Shown here one piece after another: positions 54,706-64,000 of a stretch of 64,000 nt of DNA (positions are counted from its first letter, which is position 1; each line of letters begins with the position of its first letter). The notes under the pieces were generated by a model that saw only the letters and a list, made by a program, of their open reading frames with translations, had not been told where the DNA came from and did no database searches. The DNA lies in assembly GCF_047675955.1 (NCBI RefSeq), contig NC_132911.1, forward strand, positions 20,482,565 through 20,546,564, in the 5' to 3' direction. Both the position numbers and the translations under genes were made by a program. The stretch is from Chlorocebus sabaeus (Eukaryota > Chordata > Mammalia > Primates > Cercopithecidae).

Positions 54706-57204
54706 TAAATAAGGTAATGCATTGAAAGAACATGGAAAACTGTAGCACTTTATCCAACATAAGGATTATGTTTAACGTTACTATTATTATTCCACATGGT
54801 TTTCCTGATCTGTGCATCCTGGCAGCTCATGCTTCAGAATAGACACAGCCTTTCTCCCGCAGCCTAAAGACTGGCCTTGCCCAAGACCACTCCATAGGTC
54901 AACAGCAGTATTGCCATGGGGGTATGGATGGGTCTGACCCTCCTTTTCTGTTTCTTCACAAGAGCCTTGGGAAATGTGTGAGGATCCTTTCTTTCCTGCC
55001 ATCTGAATATTGCCTGGGCTGAATGGATGGGACCTTGTTTTTGCAGACAGTCTGTGATGACCTTACTGAATTTTTTCATCTGGCCATTTGGTTTTGAGGA
55101 TTTTTTTTTCTTTTTTAAAAAAGCAAGAATTGAAAAATCAATAATGCAAAAAAAAAAAAAAAGAAAAGAAACAAACAAAAAAATAAAGGAGAAGACAAGC
55201 AGTCAGTGCGCCTGAAGTTTAAATTAGAATACAACGGTTTAATGCTCCCAAAGACCAGACTATCGTTTCTTATCAGATTTCCCCTTGAATGAGCAATTGT
55301 GAAGCCAACCTGTCCAGAGGAATGAGTTGTCATTCCGCCAGATGAGCAAACACCATCGATTTTAATGTGTGTGATAGAAACAAACAGCACCGAGCTCTCC
55401 CACTCCACACCCTCCACTGGACACTATTCGGTGAAAATAGATGCCCCGGTTTTGTTAAGTGTCCAGGCGGAAGCACTAGGAAGGAAGTGGCAATAGAAAG
55501 TTCAGGACTGGACGCAGGGAGATTCTTCCAAACACAATGGGCCCCAAGAGCCTCCCAGTTCAGAGAAAACACTGAGTCATGAAAAATGGATCCCCCAAGG
55601 GTAGGAAGGACTAGAGAAAGGGATCACAGTTCCTTGCCAGGACTTGAGAGGGAGAAGCCAACACATCACCTCCCAGAAGTCTTCAGACAGCTGCCACTGG
55701 GCCAGGGCAGGCACAGAGGACAATAAATGGGGCCAGGAGCAATGGCAAGACCTGCTACCAGGCCTTGTCATCAATGCCCAACCTAAGCTGCCTCCAAACC
55801 TTGAGAACTGACTCAAAGAGAGTTTGCCTTTGAGAGTTTGCTGGTGATAATCTGTTATCAGAGGCAAGAAGACTACTCAGTAGAGAGGAAAAGAGGAGGC
55901 CCCCTGGCAACCTAGGAGCTTGCCCCACAGCCCCCTAAAAAGACTCTGTGGCCTACTATCACTTGCAATGTCTGCTGACCAAACACTCAGGGATTTTCTC
56001 TTCAAAGATCACGACTTCTGGTCTATGGCCTTCTGTGTTTATCTGGTTAACAGGTAGGCATCCAAGAAATATTTATACAATTCACTGACTGATGTTCTGT
56101 ATTAACTGAGAAGACAGTTCCTCAGTTGGAATAAACCCACCACATTAATGCTAAAAGCAATGGGCAGTTAACAGATATCAAGATATCAGCTTCATAAGAG
56201 GCCTATGTGAGACCAAACAAAATCGAGAGAGAGAATATTAGACACTGATACTCAGGCAAGTGTTCCCTGCACTTCTCTAATTAGTTTACTGTCCTTATAC
56301 CCAGGAGAGAGAGTCCCCAGTCTGGAAGCTGAAATCTGAGGTCTGACTTGTTATTAACAACACAAAATGATGACACACCCCAATGTTTCAGTAACAATAA
56401 CCCTTGGTTGTTCGGCTCTATTTCTACATTTGTAGTCTACAGGAAGGTAATCATGAGATAGGGAGAACCCCAAGAATTCAGTGATGGCGAATGCCATCTT
56501 CCCCTGCTAGCTAAACCTAGCAAAATCTACACACAATGAAAGTGATTTGGCAACTGAAAAAGTCAATGCAGAGATTATCTGTAATTGGGTGACTTGAGGA
56601 TTTATAAATACCCAGAACTCAGTCAAGGTGATTTGGGAGCAAACTCAGAGAGAGAATATTGGAGTGAAATTGTAATTTGGCAAGCAGAACCCTAATCAAT
56701 CGTATTATGCCTTCCTAGGAGAAAGTCCTCTTCCAAGCCTTCCCCTCCAGGCTGCTGTGTGTGTCTGTTCGTCTGACAGGCAGGCACCTGCCATAAAGAT
56801 ATATGCTTCAGTCTGACAAAGCCAGTTGCCATTGGAGTCATAGAATTCTTTTCTCCAGTTCTAATTCTATGATCCTCAAACATTGCTCTGATAAGCTTTG
56901 GACCCATAGGGCTTGCTTGCAGAGAAAGAATAGACTGGACAGCCCACAGCAACTTACATACAGTCCATCTCATAATACCATTCCAACATATGCCTCTTGA
57001 GGCTTTTGTTAATGTAAACGAGTGGATCTGAGTTCAATTGAAGCACAGTTCTGAGGTCCAGGACCCAGAAAAGGGGGAATTTGTCTAGAAAACTAGCAGT
57101 CAGATGCCTGAGACCCTGCCTTCACAGACCACCCTCCCAGGGAAAAGTAAGTATTGAATTGATCTCTTCTTCAGAAAGGTGGCATTCAGGCATTTAATCC
57201 CCAC
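54706..57204. other. Long single-copy stretch (2.5 kb)
   Basis: No repeat recognised with confidence. An A-rich run at 55146-55187 (A15 then AAACAAACAAAAAAATAAAG) looks like a retro-element tail but has no recognisable body upstream. Open frames are short. Confidence 0.4.
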
Positions 57205-57295
57205 ATGTATGACATAGATTTTTTTATTACACTTCTATTTGTCAATAAGGAAGTTAAGATCCAAGGGCTCAAGGTCACAGAGCATGTGGTGTTTT
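57205..57295 (-). mobile_element. MIR fragment, antisense
   Basis: AATAAGGAAGTTAAGATCCA and CTCAAGGTCACAGAGCATGT resemble the reversed MIR core. Confidence 0.42.
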
Positions 57296-58174
57296 GACTT
57301 CACACAATCCTGAGGCTTCCTCGGCAACATAAAAAGAATCACAGAAGATTTCCAAAGATTCCCCCCCCACCCCAACCCAATCTGAAAAGGCTAGGCATGT
57401 GCTTCCCTCAATCCTATGTAAAAGGGCTGGCTGGCATGGGGTCAGATTGTCTTTGGAAAGACAGAGATCAAAAGGAGTTACTTTTGATCCCATCCCGCTG
57501 CACCTCCCTATTCCATTTACTGGCTGCCATAGCCTCCGGCTTCCTTTCTGGGTCACTCATAGGACCCTCGGCACTGGGTTCCACTTGCTGAGGACTAAGA
57601 GGCATGGCCACAAGAGAAATGAGTCTGCTCCACCTGGGGGGACTCCCGTAAACATGTATTTTCACCTACAGACCCCAAGCCCCGAGCCCCATGTGTAGAG
57701 AACAATACAATGGTGTGGTCCCTAGGCTGTAGTGGAGGATGGGCAGGGAGGAGGAAGGCCATCCAGTGGCTCCCAGGCACTCTGTGGTCTAAGAAGCAAA
57801 CTCGCCCTTCTCCTTCTCCTTGCCGCTGGCTGAGGGGCACCGCTGGGGATTCTCCCAGGGAGATACAACCACAGAGTCACATCCTTCTCCATTCCCTGTA
57901 GCTCTTCTCTTGCATAATTAGCCCATAGGGATTGTAGCCACAGTCCAGGCCTTCCAAGGGCCAGGGGACCCCGTCACAGTGCCTGTGGGGGCAATGTGGG
58001 CATAGGATTTTACACAGTAGAATAGACACAGAGTTGTGCCTTCCAACTTCTCTCTCTTGGTCATGGTCCTCTCCAGACCCTATTCGGTTCTTTATTCTGA
58101 CCAAGATTCTCGTTCCCCTCCCTAAACAGCCTTTCTCTCCCCAAAGAGTCTCTGAAACCTGTATCTTCTCTCAT
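57296..58174. other. Single-copy sequence
   Basis: No repeat or gene recognised. C-run CCCCCCCCACCCC at 57361-57373. Confidence 0.4.
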
Positions 58175-58533
58175 TGTATTAGTCCGTTTGCACACTGCTG
58201 ATCGAGACATATGCAAGATCAGGTAATTTATAAAGAAAAAGAGGTTTAATGGACTCACAGTTCCACGTGGCTGGGGAGGCCTCACAATCATGGTGGAAGG
58301 CGAAAGGTACTTCTTACATGGCAGCTGCAAGAGAGATGAGAACTAAGTGAAAGAGGCTTCCCCTTATAAAACCATCAAATCTCGTGAGACTTATTCAATA
58401 TCAGGAGAACAGTATGGAGGAAACCACCCTCAAGATTCAATTATCCCCCGCTGGGTCCCTCCCACAACATGTGGGAATTATGGGAGCTACAATTCAAGAA
58501 GAGATTTGGATGGGGTCAGAGCAAAACCATGTA
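58175..58533 (-). mobile_element. THE1-type LTR (ERVL-MaLR), antisense
   Basis: TGTATTAGTCCGTTTGCACA, AATTTATAAAGAAAAAGAGG, GTTCCACGTGGCTGGGGAGG, AAATCTCGTGAGACTTATTC and TCCCTCCCACAACATGTGGG. Complete solo LTR read in reverse and one of the better preserved. Confidence 0.94.
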
Positions 58534-58794
58534 ACCCATCTCAGCAACCTTATCCAGTCTATCACCTCCCCTCCCTCCTTCCCTCTTGGGCAGTTTTTCT
58601 CTTTTAAATGTCTCTCACCAGCTCCCATTTCTTAAAGCCCCTGTTAGATCCTCAAATCAAAACTCCAACCAACGTTTCCACTCCCTGCGCTCCTCCTTTC
58701 CTCCCATACTGGCCTCAGCATGGCTCCACAACCTCTTGCAGCATTTATGCTTGACCTGCAGGAGAACTTCCCCATGATTTATTTATTTATTTGT
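58534..58794. other. Single-copy sequence
   Basis: CT-rich and unrecognised. Confidence 0.4.
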
Positions 58795-59146
58795 GAAAAA
58801 TAAGGTTCCAATTATGGCATATCCATATAGTGGAATGCTATGTAGCCATTTAAAATGATAGGGTAGAAGAAAATTTAATGAGGTGGAAAAATGTTCACAA
58901 CAATGTACTCAGAAAAAGAGGCTACAAAACAGTGTGCAGGGAATGCTTGCATTTTTATTAAAACACATGTGTGGATTTATTCCTACATGACTAAGAGTAT
59001 ATGAGCCTAAATGTTCTCAGTGGTCAACCAGGCATCTGGGCAGTGAGATGATTGCAAATGATATCTTCTTCCTTGTGCTTTTTATATTTTCTAATTTGTT
59101 TTACAATGAGGAAATATTACCTTTGAGATGAGAAAAAAACATAGTA

Positions 59147-59148
<2 letters not shown>
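58795..59148 (+). mobile_element. L1M LINE 3' end, sense
   Basis: CAATTATGGCATATCCATAT, AGTGGAATGCTATGTAGCCA, TTTAAAATGATAGGG, TCTCAGTGGTCAACCAGGCA and TTTACAATGAGGAAATATTA: 3' UTR of an old L1M subfamily. Confidence 0.82.

Positions 59149-59150
<2 letters not shown>

Positions 59151-59183
<33 letters not shown>
59151..59183. repeat. (TG)16 microsatellite
   Basis: Sixteen uninterrupted TG units right after the A-rich end of the L1M copy. Probably length-polymorphic. Confidence 0.97.
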
Positions 59184-59185
<2 letters not shown>

Positions 59186-59549
59186 CCTTGAGACACCAGT
59201 AAAATGCCCTTTCCATCCTCTCTCTCTCTGGCCTTTCTGTTTTTATCCACATTGGCATATGTACTTGTTATTCTGAGCAAATGAGCCAATTGAAATAAGA
59301 CTCCATTTATGCAAGCAGACTGTGGCTGTTGGTAGTCCAAAAATGCTGTCAGCACTAAGCAATTGCTCCTTTACTTGTCTGAAATGCACCATATTCTCCA
59401 GTTGTGCCCTGCTCCAAACTTAGGTCAGCTCAGCTGTTCCAGAAAGCACGATGGACGCCATTGCCATCTGAATTCTTACATGCAACTAGAATCGTCTCTT
59501 TGCCACGGAGAGTCAGCGACGTACAGTGTTTAAGATGTGCATTATTTTA
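59184..59549. other. Single-copy sequence
   Basis: No repeat or gene recognised. Confidence 0.4.
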
Positions 59550-59765
59550 TTACTAGATTGACAACTTGGGTTTGAGTTTCATCTCTGCCACTTGCTATGA
59601 CTACTAACTATCCAAGCCTTGGTTTCCCCATCTGGAAATGGACAACAATAATGGCAATATCCATTAATAGGGTTGTTTTGAAGACTAAATGACTAAAAAT
59701 AATCAAGTGCTTAGCATAGTGCTTGGCATGTAGTATTTAACAAATAGGAGTTGTTATTAACCGTG
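59550..59765 (+). mobile_element. MIR SINE
   Basis: GGGTTTGAGTTTCATCTCTG, CCACTTGCTATGACTACTAA, TTGGTTTCCCCATCTGGAAA, TGCTTAGCATAGTGCTTGGC and ATTTAACAAATAGGAGTTGT. Confidence 0.88.
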
Positions 59766-59881
59766 GACAACCTTATTTCTTGGAGGAAATAACAGTTTGA
59801 GTCTTGTATTTTTAGTCTTGTATACTTGGCTTTTAATTAAAGACATAAGAACGGATTTCAGCATCTCAGAGAAGATAAAGA

Positions 59882-59909
59882 GGGGAGGAGGGGAGGAGGG
59901 GAGGAGGGG
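59882..59909 (+). other. G-quadruplex motif in a purine microsatellite
   Basis: Four GGGG runs (59882-59885, 59890-59893, 59898-59901, 59906-59909) separated by three identical AGGA loops, an 8-bp AGGGGAGG repeat. Fits the canonical four-run G4 rule. Confidence 0.85.
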
Positions 59910-60117
59910 AGGAGTTGAGGTGGAGTATTCTGTTCTGTTGCTTGCATCTCAGAAATATTTACAGACATGGGCACGACATATGAACAGGTCACAAACTTTC
60001 AAAAGCGCTCTTCTTTAAAAGGGCATCCTTCATTCTAGCTTTGCTGTGCCCTGAGCACAAGACCATATTTTAATAATGACCTGCTTAAAATCAACAGAAA
60101 TACTAGCTTTCAGTTCA

Positions 60118-61475
60118 GTAAAACAGAATCTGAGGGCTGAAAGTAACCTCGATCCTCATCCAGTTCAATGTCCAAATGATAGATTTTGAATCTCTCCCTA
60201 AACACACACACGATGTCATCAACTGGTCTATGCTCTGCTGTCTCAAGTTACCAGGAACTCATACCTCCTCGGACAGCTCACGCCATAGTAGGGCACTCAA
60301 AAAGTTAAATCCAAATAGAGATTCTTCCTTATGTTGAACCTAAATCTATCTCTCTGTAGGTCTCCACTTATGGTCCCATTTCTAATGCTTGCAAAGAAAG
60401 AACAAGCAAGACCTTTCCTCTGATGGCATTCTTTCAAATATTTGCAGGCAGGGACCATGTATTCCTCTCAGCTTTGTCTTCTCCAAGCTAGATACCATCA
60501 ACTTCCAAAACAATTACCAATATGCAAAGTTGTGTGGCCCTTCATTGTTCTAGTTCCTCTCCTCTAAATTTGGTCTGGTCAAATGTGGGGTCTAGAATAC
60601 ATTTCTTCTTATGTGATTTCACTTACTCAGGATATAGCAAAATGACCACCTCTTCCACTTTAGACATTGCAGTTTTATTCATGTTGCCAAGAGTCTATTT
60701 GCTCTGGGTGACCACCACCAATTTACTCCCAACTAAATCCCAGGAAGGAAGATATATATTCCTTCACAAGTACTGCTTCTACTTTATAATGATCTTATTC
60801 TGTAATTGTGAGATTTTCTTAAAACCCAATACAGAATGTTATATTCTCCTTGGTTAAATTTCATCGTTTTGGATTCATTTCATTCTTTCAGCTTGTGAAG
60901 AACTTGGGGGGACCTGATTTTGTCATCTAGAGTATTTGCTAACAGTCCCAAAGTCTTGTCATCCACAAATTTGATGACTCTGACTTCTGTCTTTATAAAA
61001 GTCATTCATTAAGACTTTAGTATCCAGCTGAAGTCAAACCCTGGAGAAGTTCACTAGAAACTTCTCTCCAGCTCATCATCAGTTCAGATTTTTAGATCCT
61101 TCACTAAGTTATCTGCCTAAGAGTCCTTTGATCCTTTCTCAATACATCTTAAGATATGGTGTAATATGGTATGATTTTTTTTTCAGGATGAAAATCAGAA
61201 ACACACTTTCCTAATCTACCAATCTAATACCTTTACTTAAGAAACAAAACAGACAAGTCTGATATGGCATGCTCTTAGAGAATTCTAGGTCTTAGGATTC
61301 TCTGCTTCTTTTTCTGGATATTCTCAATCTGTCTTTTCTTATAATTCATTTTGGAATTTTATGTTATTTCTTATTCCCTTGCTAAAAATGGGCCTGACAC
61401 TGGCCTTCTGGTGTCCTGACAATTATCGACAATCCAGGATTCCCCAAAGATCACAACAGCAACCTGGGGAGTGAA
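60118..61475 (-). mobile_element. CR1/L3-type LINE fossil, antisense, about 1.35 kb
   Basis: Plus-strand text follows the reverse complement of CR1-clade LINEs over the whole span: ATTCTTCCTTATGTTGAACC, TTTCAAATATTTGCAGGCAG, AAATGTGGGGTCTAGAATAC, TTAAATTTCATCGTTTTGGA, GTCATCCACAAATTTGATGA, AAGTCATTCATTAAGACTTT, ATCTACCAATCTAATACCTT and TGGCCTTCTGGTGTCCTGAC. The left end corresponds to the element's 3' side and the right part to the reverse-transcriptase region. Frames are broken throughout. CR1/L3 predates placental mammals, so this length is unusual. Confidence 0.75.
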
Positions 61476-61559
61476 AGAAGAATAATCGTGAAGTGTAAGG
61501 TGATTTTGCCCGTCAGGATCTGAAAGAAGTAAATATATAAACAAATAAAAGACAATATT

Positions 61560-61878
61560 AGAAAATAAATCTGTTTCCTTGGGTTTGAAATAATTTCTTC
61601 ACTACCATTCTAAGGACACCAAAAGCAGAAATCGAGAGGCTGATGGATAATTACGACATTAAAATTAATTTGGGACAACTCCACAGGGGCATCTCATCTC
61701 CACACTCCCTGTGGGGTTGGCTGAGGTTTTGCTGCAGATGCATTGCAGTCCAACCCCTTCTTTCAGCCCAATCAGGCACCCCTCAGTTCCTTAAAGGTGT
61801 GGCTCCTGATGGTGTACCTAATAAACCTCCTCCACACAAATCTCCAAAGTCTGTTTTCAGAGAACCTGACCTAAGACA
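61560..61878 (+). mobile_element. ERVL-like LTR, sense, 3' part
   Basis: TTCAGCCCAATCAGGCACCC, a polyadenylation signal in CCTAATAAACCTCCTCCACA, and the end GAACCTGACCTAAGACA. The end sits two bases before a primer-binding site, so this is a 5' LTR with internal sequence still attached. The left edge is uncertain. Confidence 0.65.
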
Positions 61879-61880
61879 GT

Positions 61881-61898
61881 TGGTATCAAGAAGCAGAT
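61881..61898 (+). other. Putative tRNA-Leu-type retroviral primer-binding site
   Basis: TGGTATCAAGAAGCAGAT matches 12 of 18 positions of the complement of a tRNA-Leu 3' end (recalled) and lies two bases downstream of the LTR terminus, as in ERV-L proviruses. Confidence 0.55.
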
Positions 61899-63125
61899 TT
61901 TTAAATGGGATTTTGGAGCAGTATCACTCCCACTGTAGAGTAAGCTGTAAGTGAGTGCTTTATCACTGGAAACTGCTGGAGTCCTGTTAGTCCCTGGCAT
62001 GCTGTATTGGCACGGTTGTTAAAATGTTTATTTGTGTTGAACTGGGATGAAATACCAGTGGAAGGGCAAGTATGGGCAGGTGAGATATTTCAAATATTTG
62101 AGAAGTACCGGTAAATAGTAAGTTTCAAATTTATGGAATCGAATGCCGTTGCTGAGTGCTATTGATGCATTAGAGAAAGACAATAAAGGCTGAGGGGGAT
62201 TATTCATGAAGTTAAAGTTAAGCGTGAAAGTCAGAGGGTCTTCTTAGCAGCACAGAACAAGAACCCCCTCTCTTGCAGCAGGAGGCAAGAAAAACTGAGG
62301 GTCAGGCCAAAAGCTGAGTTACAAGGGGAGCAAAGCCTTAGAGGAATTTGAATTCTCAACTTGAGCAAGTCTGCTCCACCAAGGTGAGGGCTGTGACTGA
62401 GAAGGAGGGAACAGGACTATCGAGATGGGGACATCTATGTTGATAAATTCAAGGACCTTGAAAGCCCAGATGTCCACAAACTCTCTATGGAGGTGCCCCA
62501 TCCTCCTTCTTAGAAGCGGGTGCTCTCTCTCCTGTTGCTTAAAAGTGTTGCAAAGGCGTCTTATTAGAAAAACATGCATACTACCCTCCGTATGAAATGC
62601 TACCCTAACTGGTATTCTGTTTGATACAAGATCCATAGTTAGTGTAACATCAACTGGAGAAGTGCTGGGTCTACCAAGGGAGAGGGACATATGCCAGGGA
62701 CTATGGGCTGTAGCTCCTGTGCAGCAGCAAGAGATGAGAGAGCAAGCACTAGACCAACTCCTGAGGGTGTTGGGTCAAGGGTGGCAGGGCACAAGGCTGG
62801 ATAAGTGAGAGTTTATTGGTATGGGAACACCGTTCCAGGACATAGGATGAATACCCTGGCAAGTACTGTGAGAAAGGGTGCTAATATGCTAAAAGGGTAT
62901 CTCTTGGAAGCTGGGAAAAAGGGATGGCTCCGCTAAATGAAGTAGAAATGCCAAAAGTGTAGTGGCAGATGATGGAAGAACAGGTATTAAAGCTCAAGTA
63001 ATTTGCCATGCTTGAATGCACATACTGCACAGAGCCAGAAAACCTGATCAGTTGACCATGTTCTATGGGACAACCTGAACGACACTTCATTTATCAAAGC
63101 AATGAGGAATGCATAGGTGAGGGGA
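61899..63125 (+). mobile_element. Putative ERVL internal (leader and gag) region, decayed
   Basis: Position after LTR and primer-binding site implies proviral leader and gag-derived sequence. No intact frame remains and I recognise no motif, so the call rests on context. The 123-codon minus-strand frame here is antisense noise. Confidence 0.45.
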
Positions 63126-63525
63126 TACTATGGACTAAACTGTATCCCTCCAAAATTCACATGTTGAAGCCATAACCCCCAGTGTGACTGTATTTGGAGC
63201 CAGGGTCTTTAGTACGTAATTGAGGTTAAATGAGGTCATAAGAAGGGGGCCTTAATCCCACAGGATTATTGTTCTTATAGGAGAAAAAAATGCAAGAGAG
63301 CCCGTTCTCTCTGTCTGTCTCTCTCTGTCCCTTCCTGCCATGTAAACACACAGTGAGAAGGCAGGTATCCACAAGCCAGGAAGAGAGCCCTCACCAGAAA
63401 CTAAATTGACAAGAGTCTTGACCTTGGACTTTCAACCTCCAAAACTATGAGAAAATAAATGTCTGTTTCTTAAGCCACTGGGAGTCTGTGGTATTTTGTT
63501 ATGGCAGTCTGGAACTGACTAATAG
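63126..63525 (+). mobile_element. MLT1-family LTR, sense
   Basis: TACTATGGACTAAACTGTAT, CCAAAATTCACATGTTGAAG, GTGTGACTGTATTTGGAGCC, AAATGAGGTCATAAGAAGGG, GCCAGGAAGAGAGCCCTCAC, CTGTTTCTTAAGCCACTGGG and GGTATTTTGTTATGGCAG. Full length, about 400 bp. Confidence 0.9.
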
Positions 63526-64000
63526 ATAGTATTACCAAAGTTCTTGAAAAATTCAGTGGTGGCTGTCCTCTGCAGGCTAGAGTTTATAAGAGGAGAAGCT
63601 GTTCTAGTACTAAATTCCCTAGTAATAACAGAGATGACAGAGTCATGAAATAACAGAAGCCAGGTGGTGGCATTTAACCATCCAAAGCAAGGTGTATGCA
63701 ATGTCATAATGATTGACAAAGTCAATGTGGCAGCCGGGTAGAAGCAGCCTGACCTGCAGAGAGTTAGGAAGATTAAGGGACTTGTAACATTAGTGAAAAT
63801 GTTAGGGGTCCAAGTGTCTGGGGCATGCTAGGACATTTCCTCCAAAGTAAAGTGCAAATTATGGCTTCTCCCATATCTCAGCAATAAAAAGGAAGCACAG
63901 TGCTTAATACACTTCTTCTGATGCTAAAGGAAGCATATGTCACACTTGAGAATACTGTGCCAATCCACTGCACAGCTAAAATGGAAGGCACTAGGTTTGA
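63526..64000 (+). mobile_element. Possible continuation of the ERVL internal region, runs off window
   Basis: Text such as TTAATACACTTCTTCTGATG and TTGAGAATACTGTGCCAATC resembles ERVL pol-type sequence only weakly. Same strand as the LTR at 61560-61878. It may equally be single-copy DNA. Confidence 0.3.

Noticed and set aside
61643..61954. 103-codon frame across an LTR end
   Set aside because: Spans an LTR polyadenylation region and a primer-binding site; not a gene.
62319..62690. 123-codon minus-strand frame
   Set aside because: Antisense to the putative ERVL internal region and without similarity I recognise.

Overview
This window is nuclear DNA of a primate, most likely human. It is dense in interspersed repeats that occur together only in primate genomes: nine Alu copies including an AluY-like one, MST/THE1, MLT1 and MLT2 LTRs, old L1M fragments, MIR and L2, and a few DNA-transposon fossils. 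I see no bacterial or viral gene organisation, no tRNA or rRNA gene, no CRISPR array, and no convincing protein-coding exon. The long open frames lie in stop-poor simple repeats, in Alus, or in single-copy DNA with no recognisable domain. All family names come from recalled consensus features, not a database run; most repeat edges are good to about 10-30 bp.

Layout. 0.1-1 kb: two MLT1 LTRs in the same orientation. 5.4-9 kb: an old L1M copy with a 5' inversion, later hit by a Tigger-like element, two retroviral LTRs and a short unknown insert. 10-18 kb: an MLT2-like LTR, two more old LTRs, a very clear MIR, a CA-rich tract, a CT-rich tract and mostly single-copy DNA. 20-34 kb: most of the Alus, several nested in older repeats (Alu in MIR, L1 in hAT, two Alus in L1M), plus L2 fragments. 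35-44 kb: TG-rich DNA, an MST LTR with a duplicated CTCF-like core, an MLT1 LTR, a 500-bp CT-rich tract, a short GC-rich promoter-like segment with a canonical-looking CTCF motif, and a 26-bp GC-rich minisatellite. 44.7-46.8 kb: an internally deleted HERV-L-type provirus on the minus strand with decayed integrase and a dUTPase motif. 47-60 kb: mainly single-copy DNA with MIR/L2, an MST LTR nested in an MLT1 LTR, and a THE1-like LTR. 60.1-61.5 kb: a 1.3-kb fossil of a CR1/L3-type LINE. 61.6 kb to the end: an ERVL-like LTR followed by a primer-binding site and putative internal sequence, interrupted by an MLT1 LTR and running off the window.

No genes can be said to work together here. The window looks intergenic or intronic. 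The parts most likely to have a present-day role are the GC-rich segment near 40.4-40.85 kb, the CTCF-like motifs, the RFX-like box at 13.47 kb and the G-quadruplex motif at 59.88 kb. I found no previously undescribed biological system.
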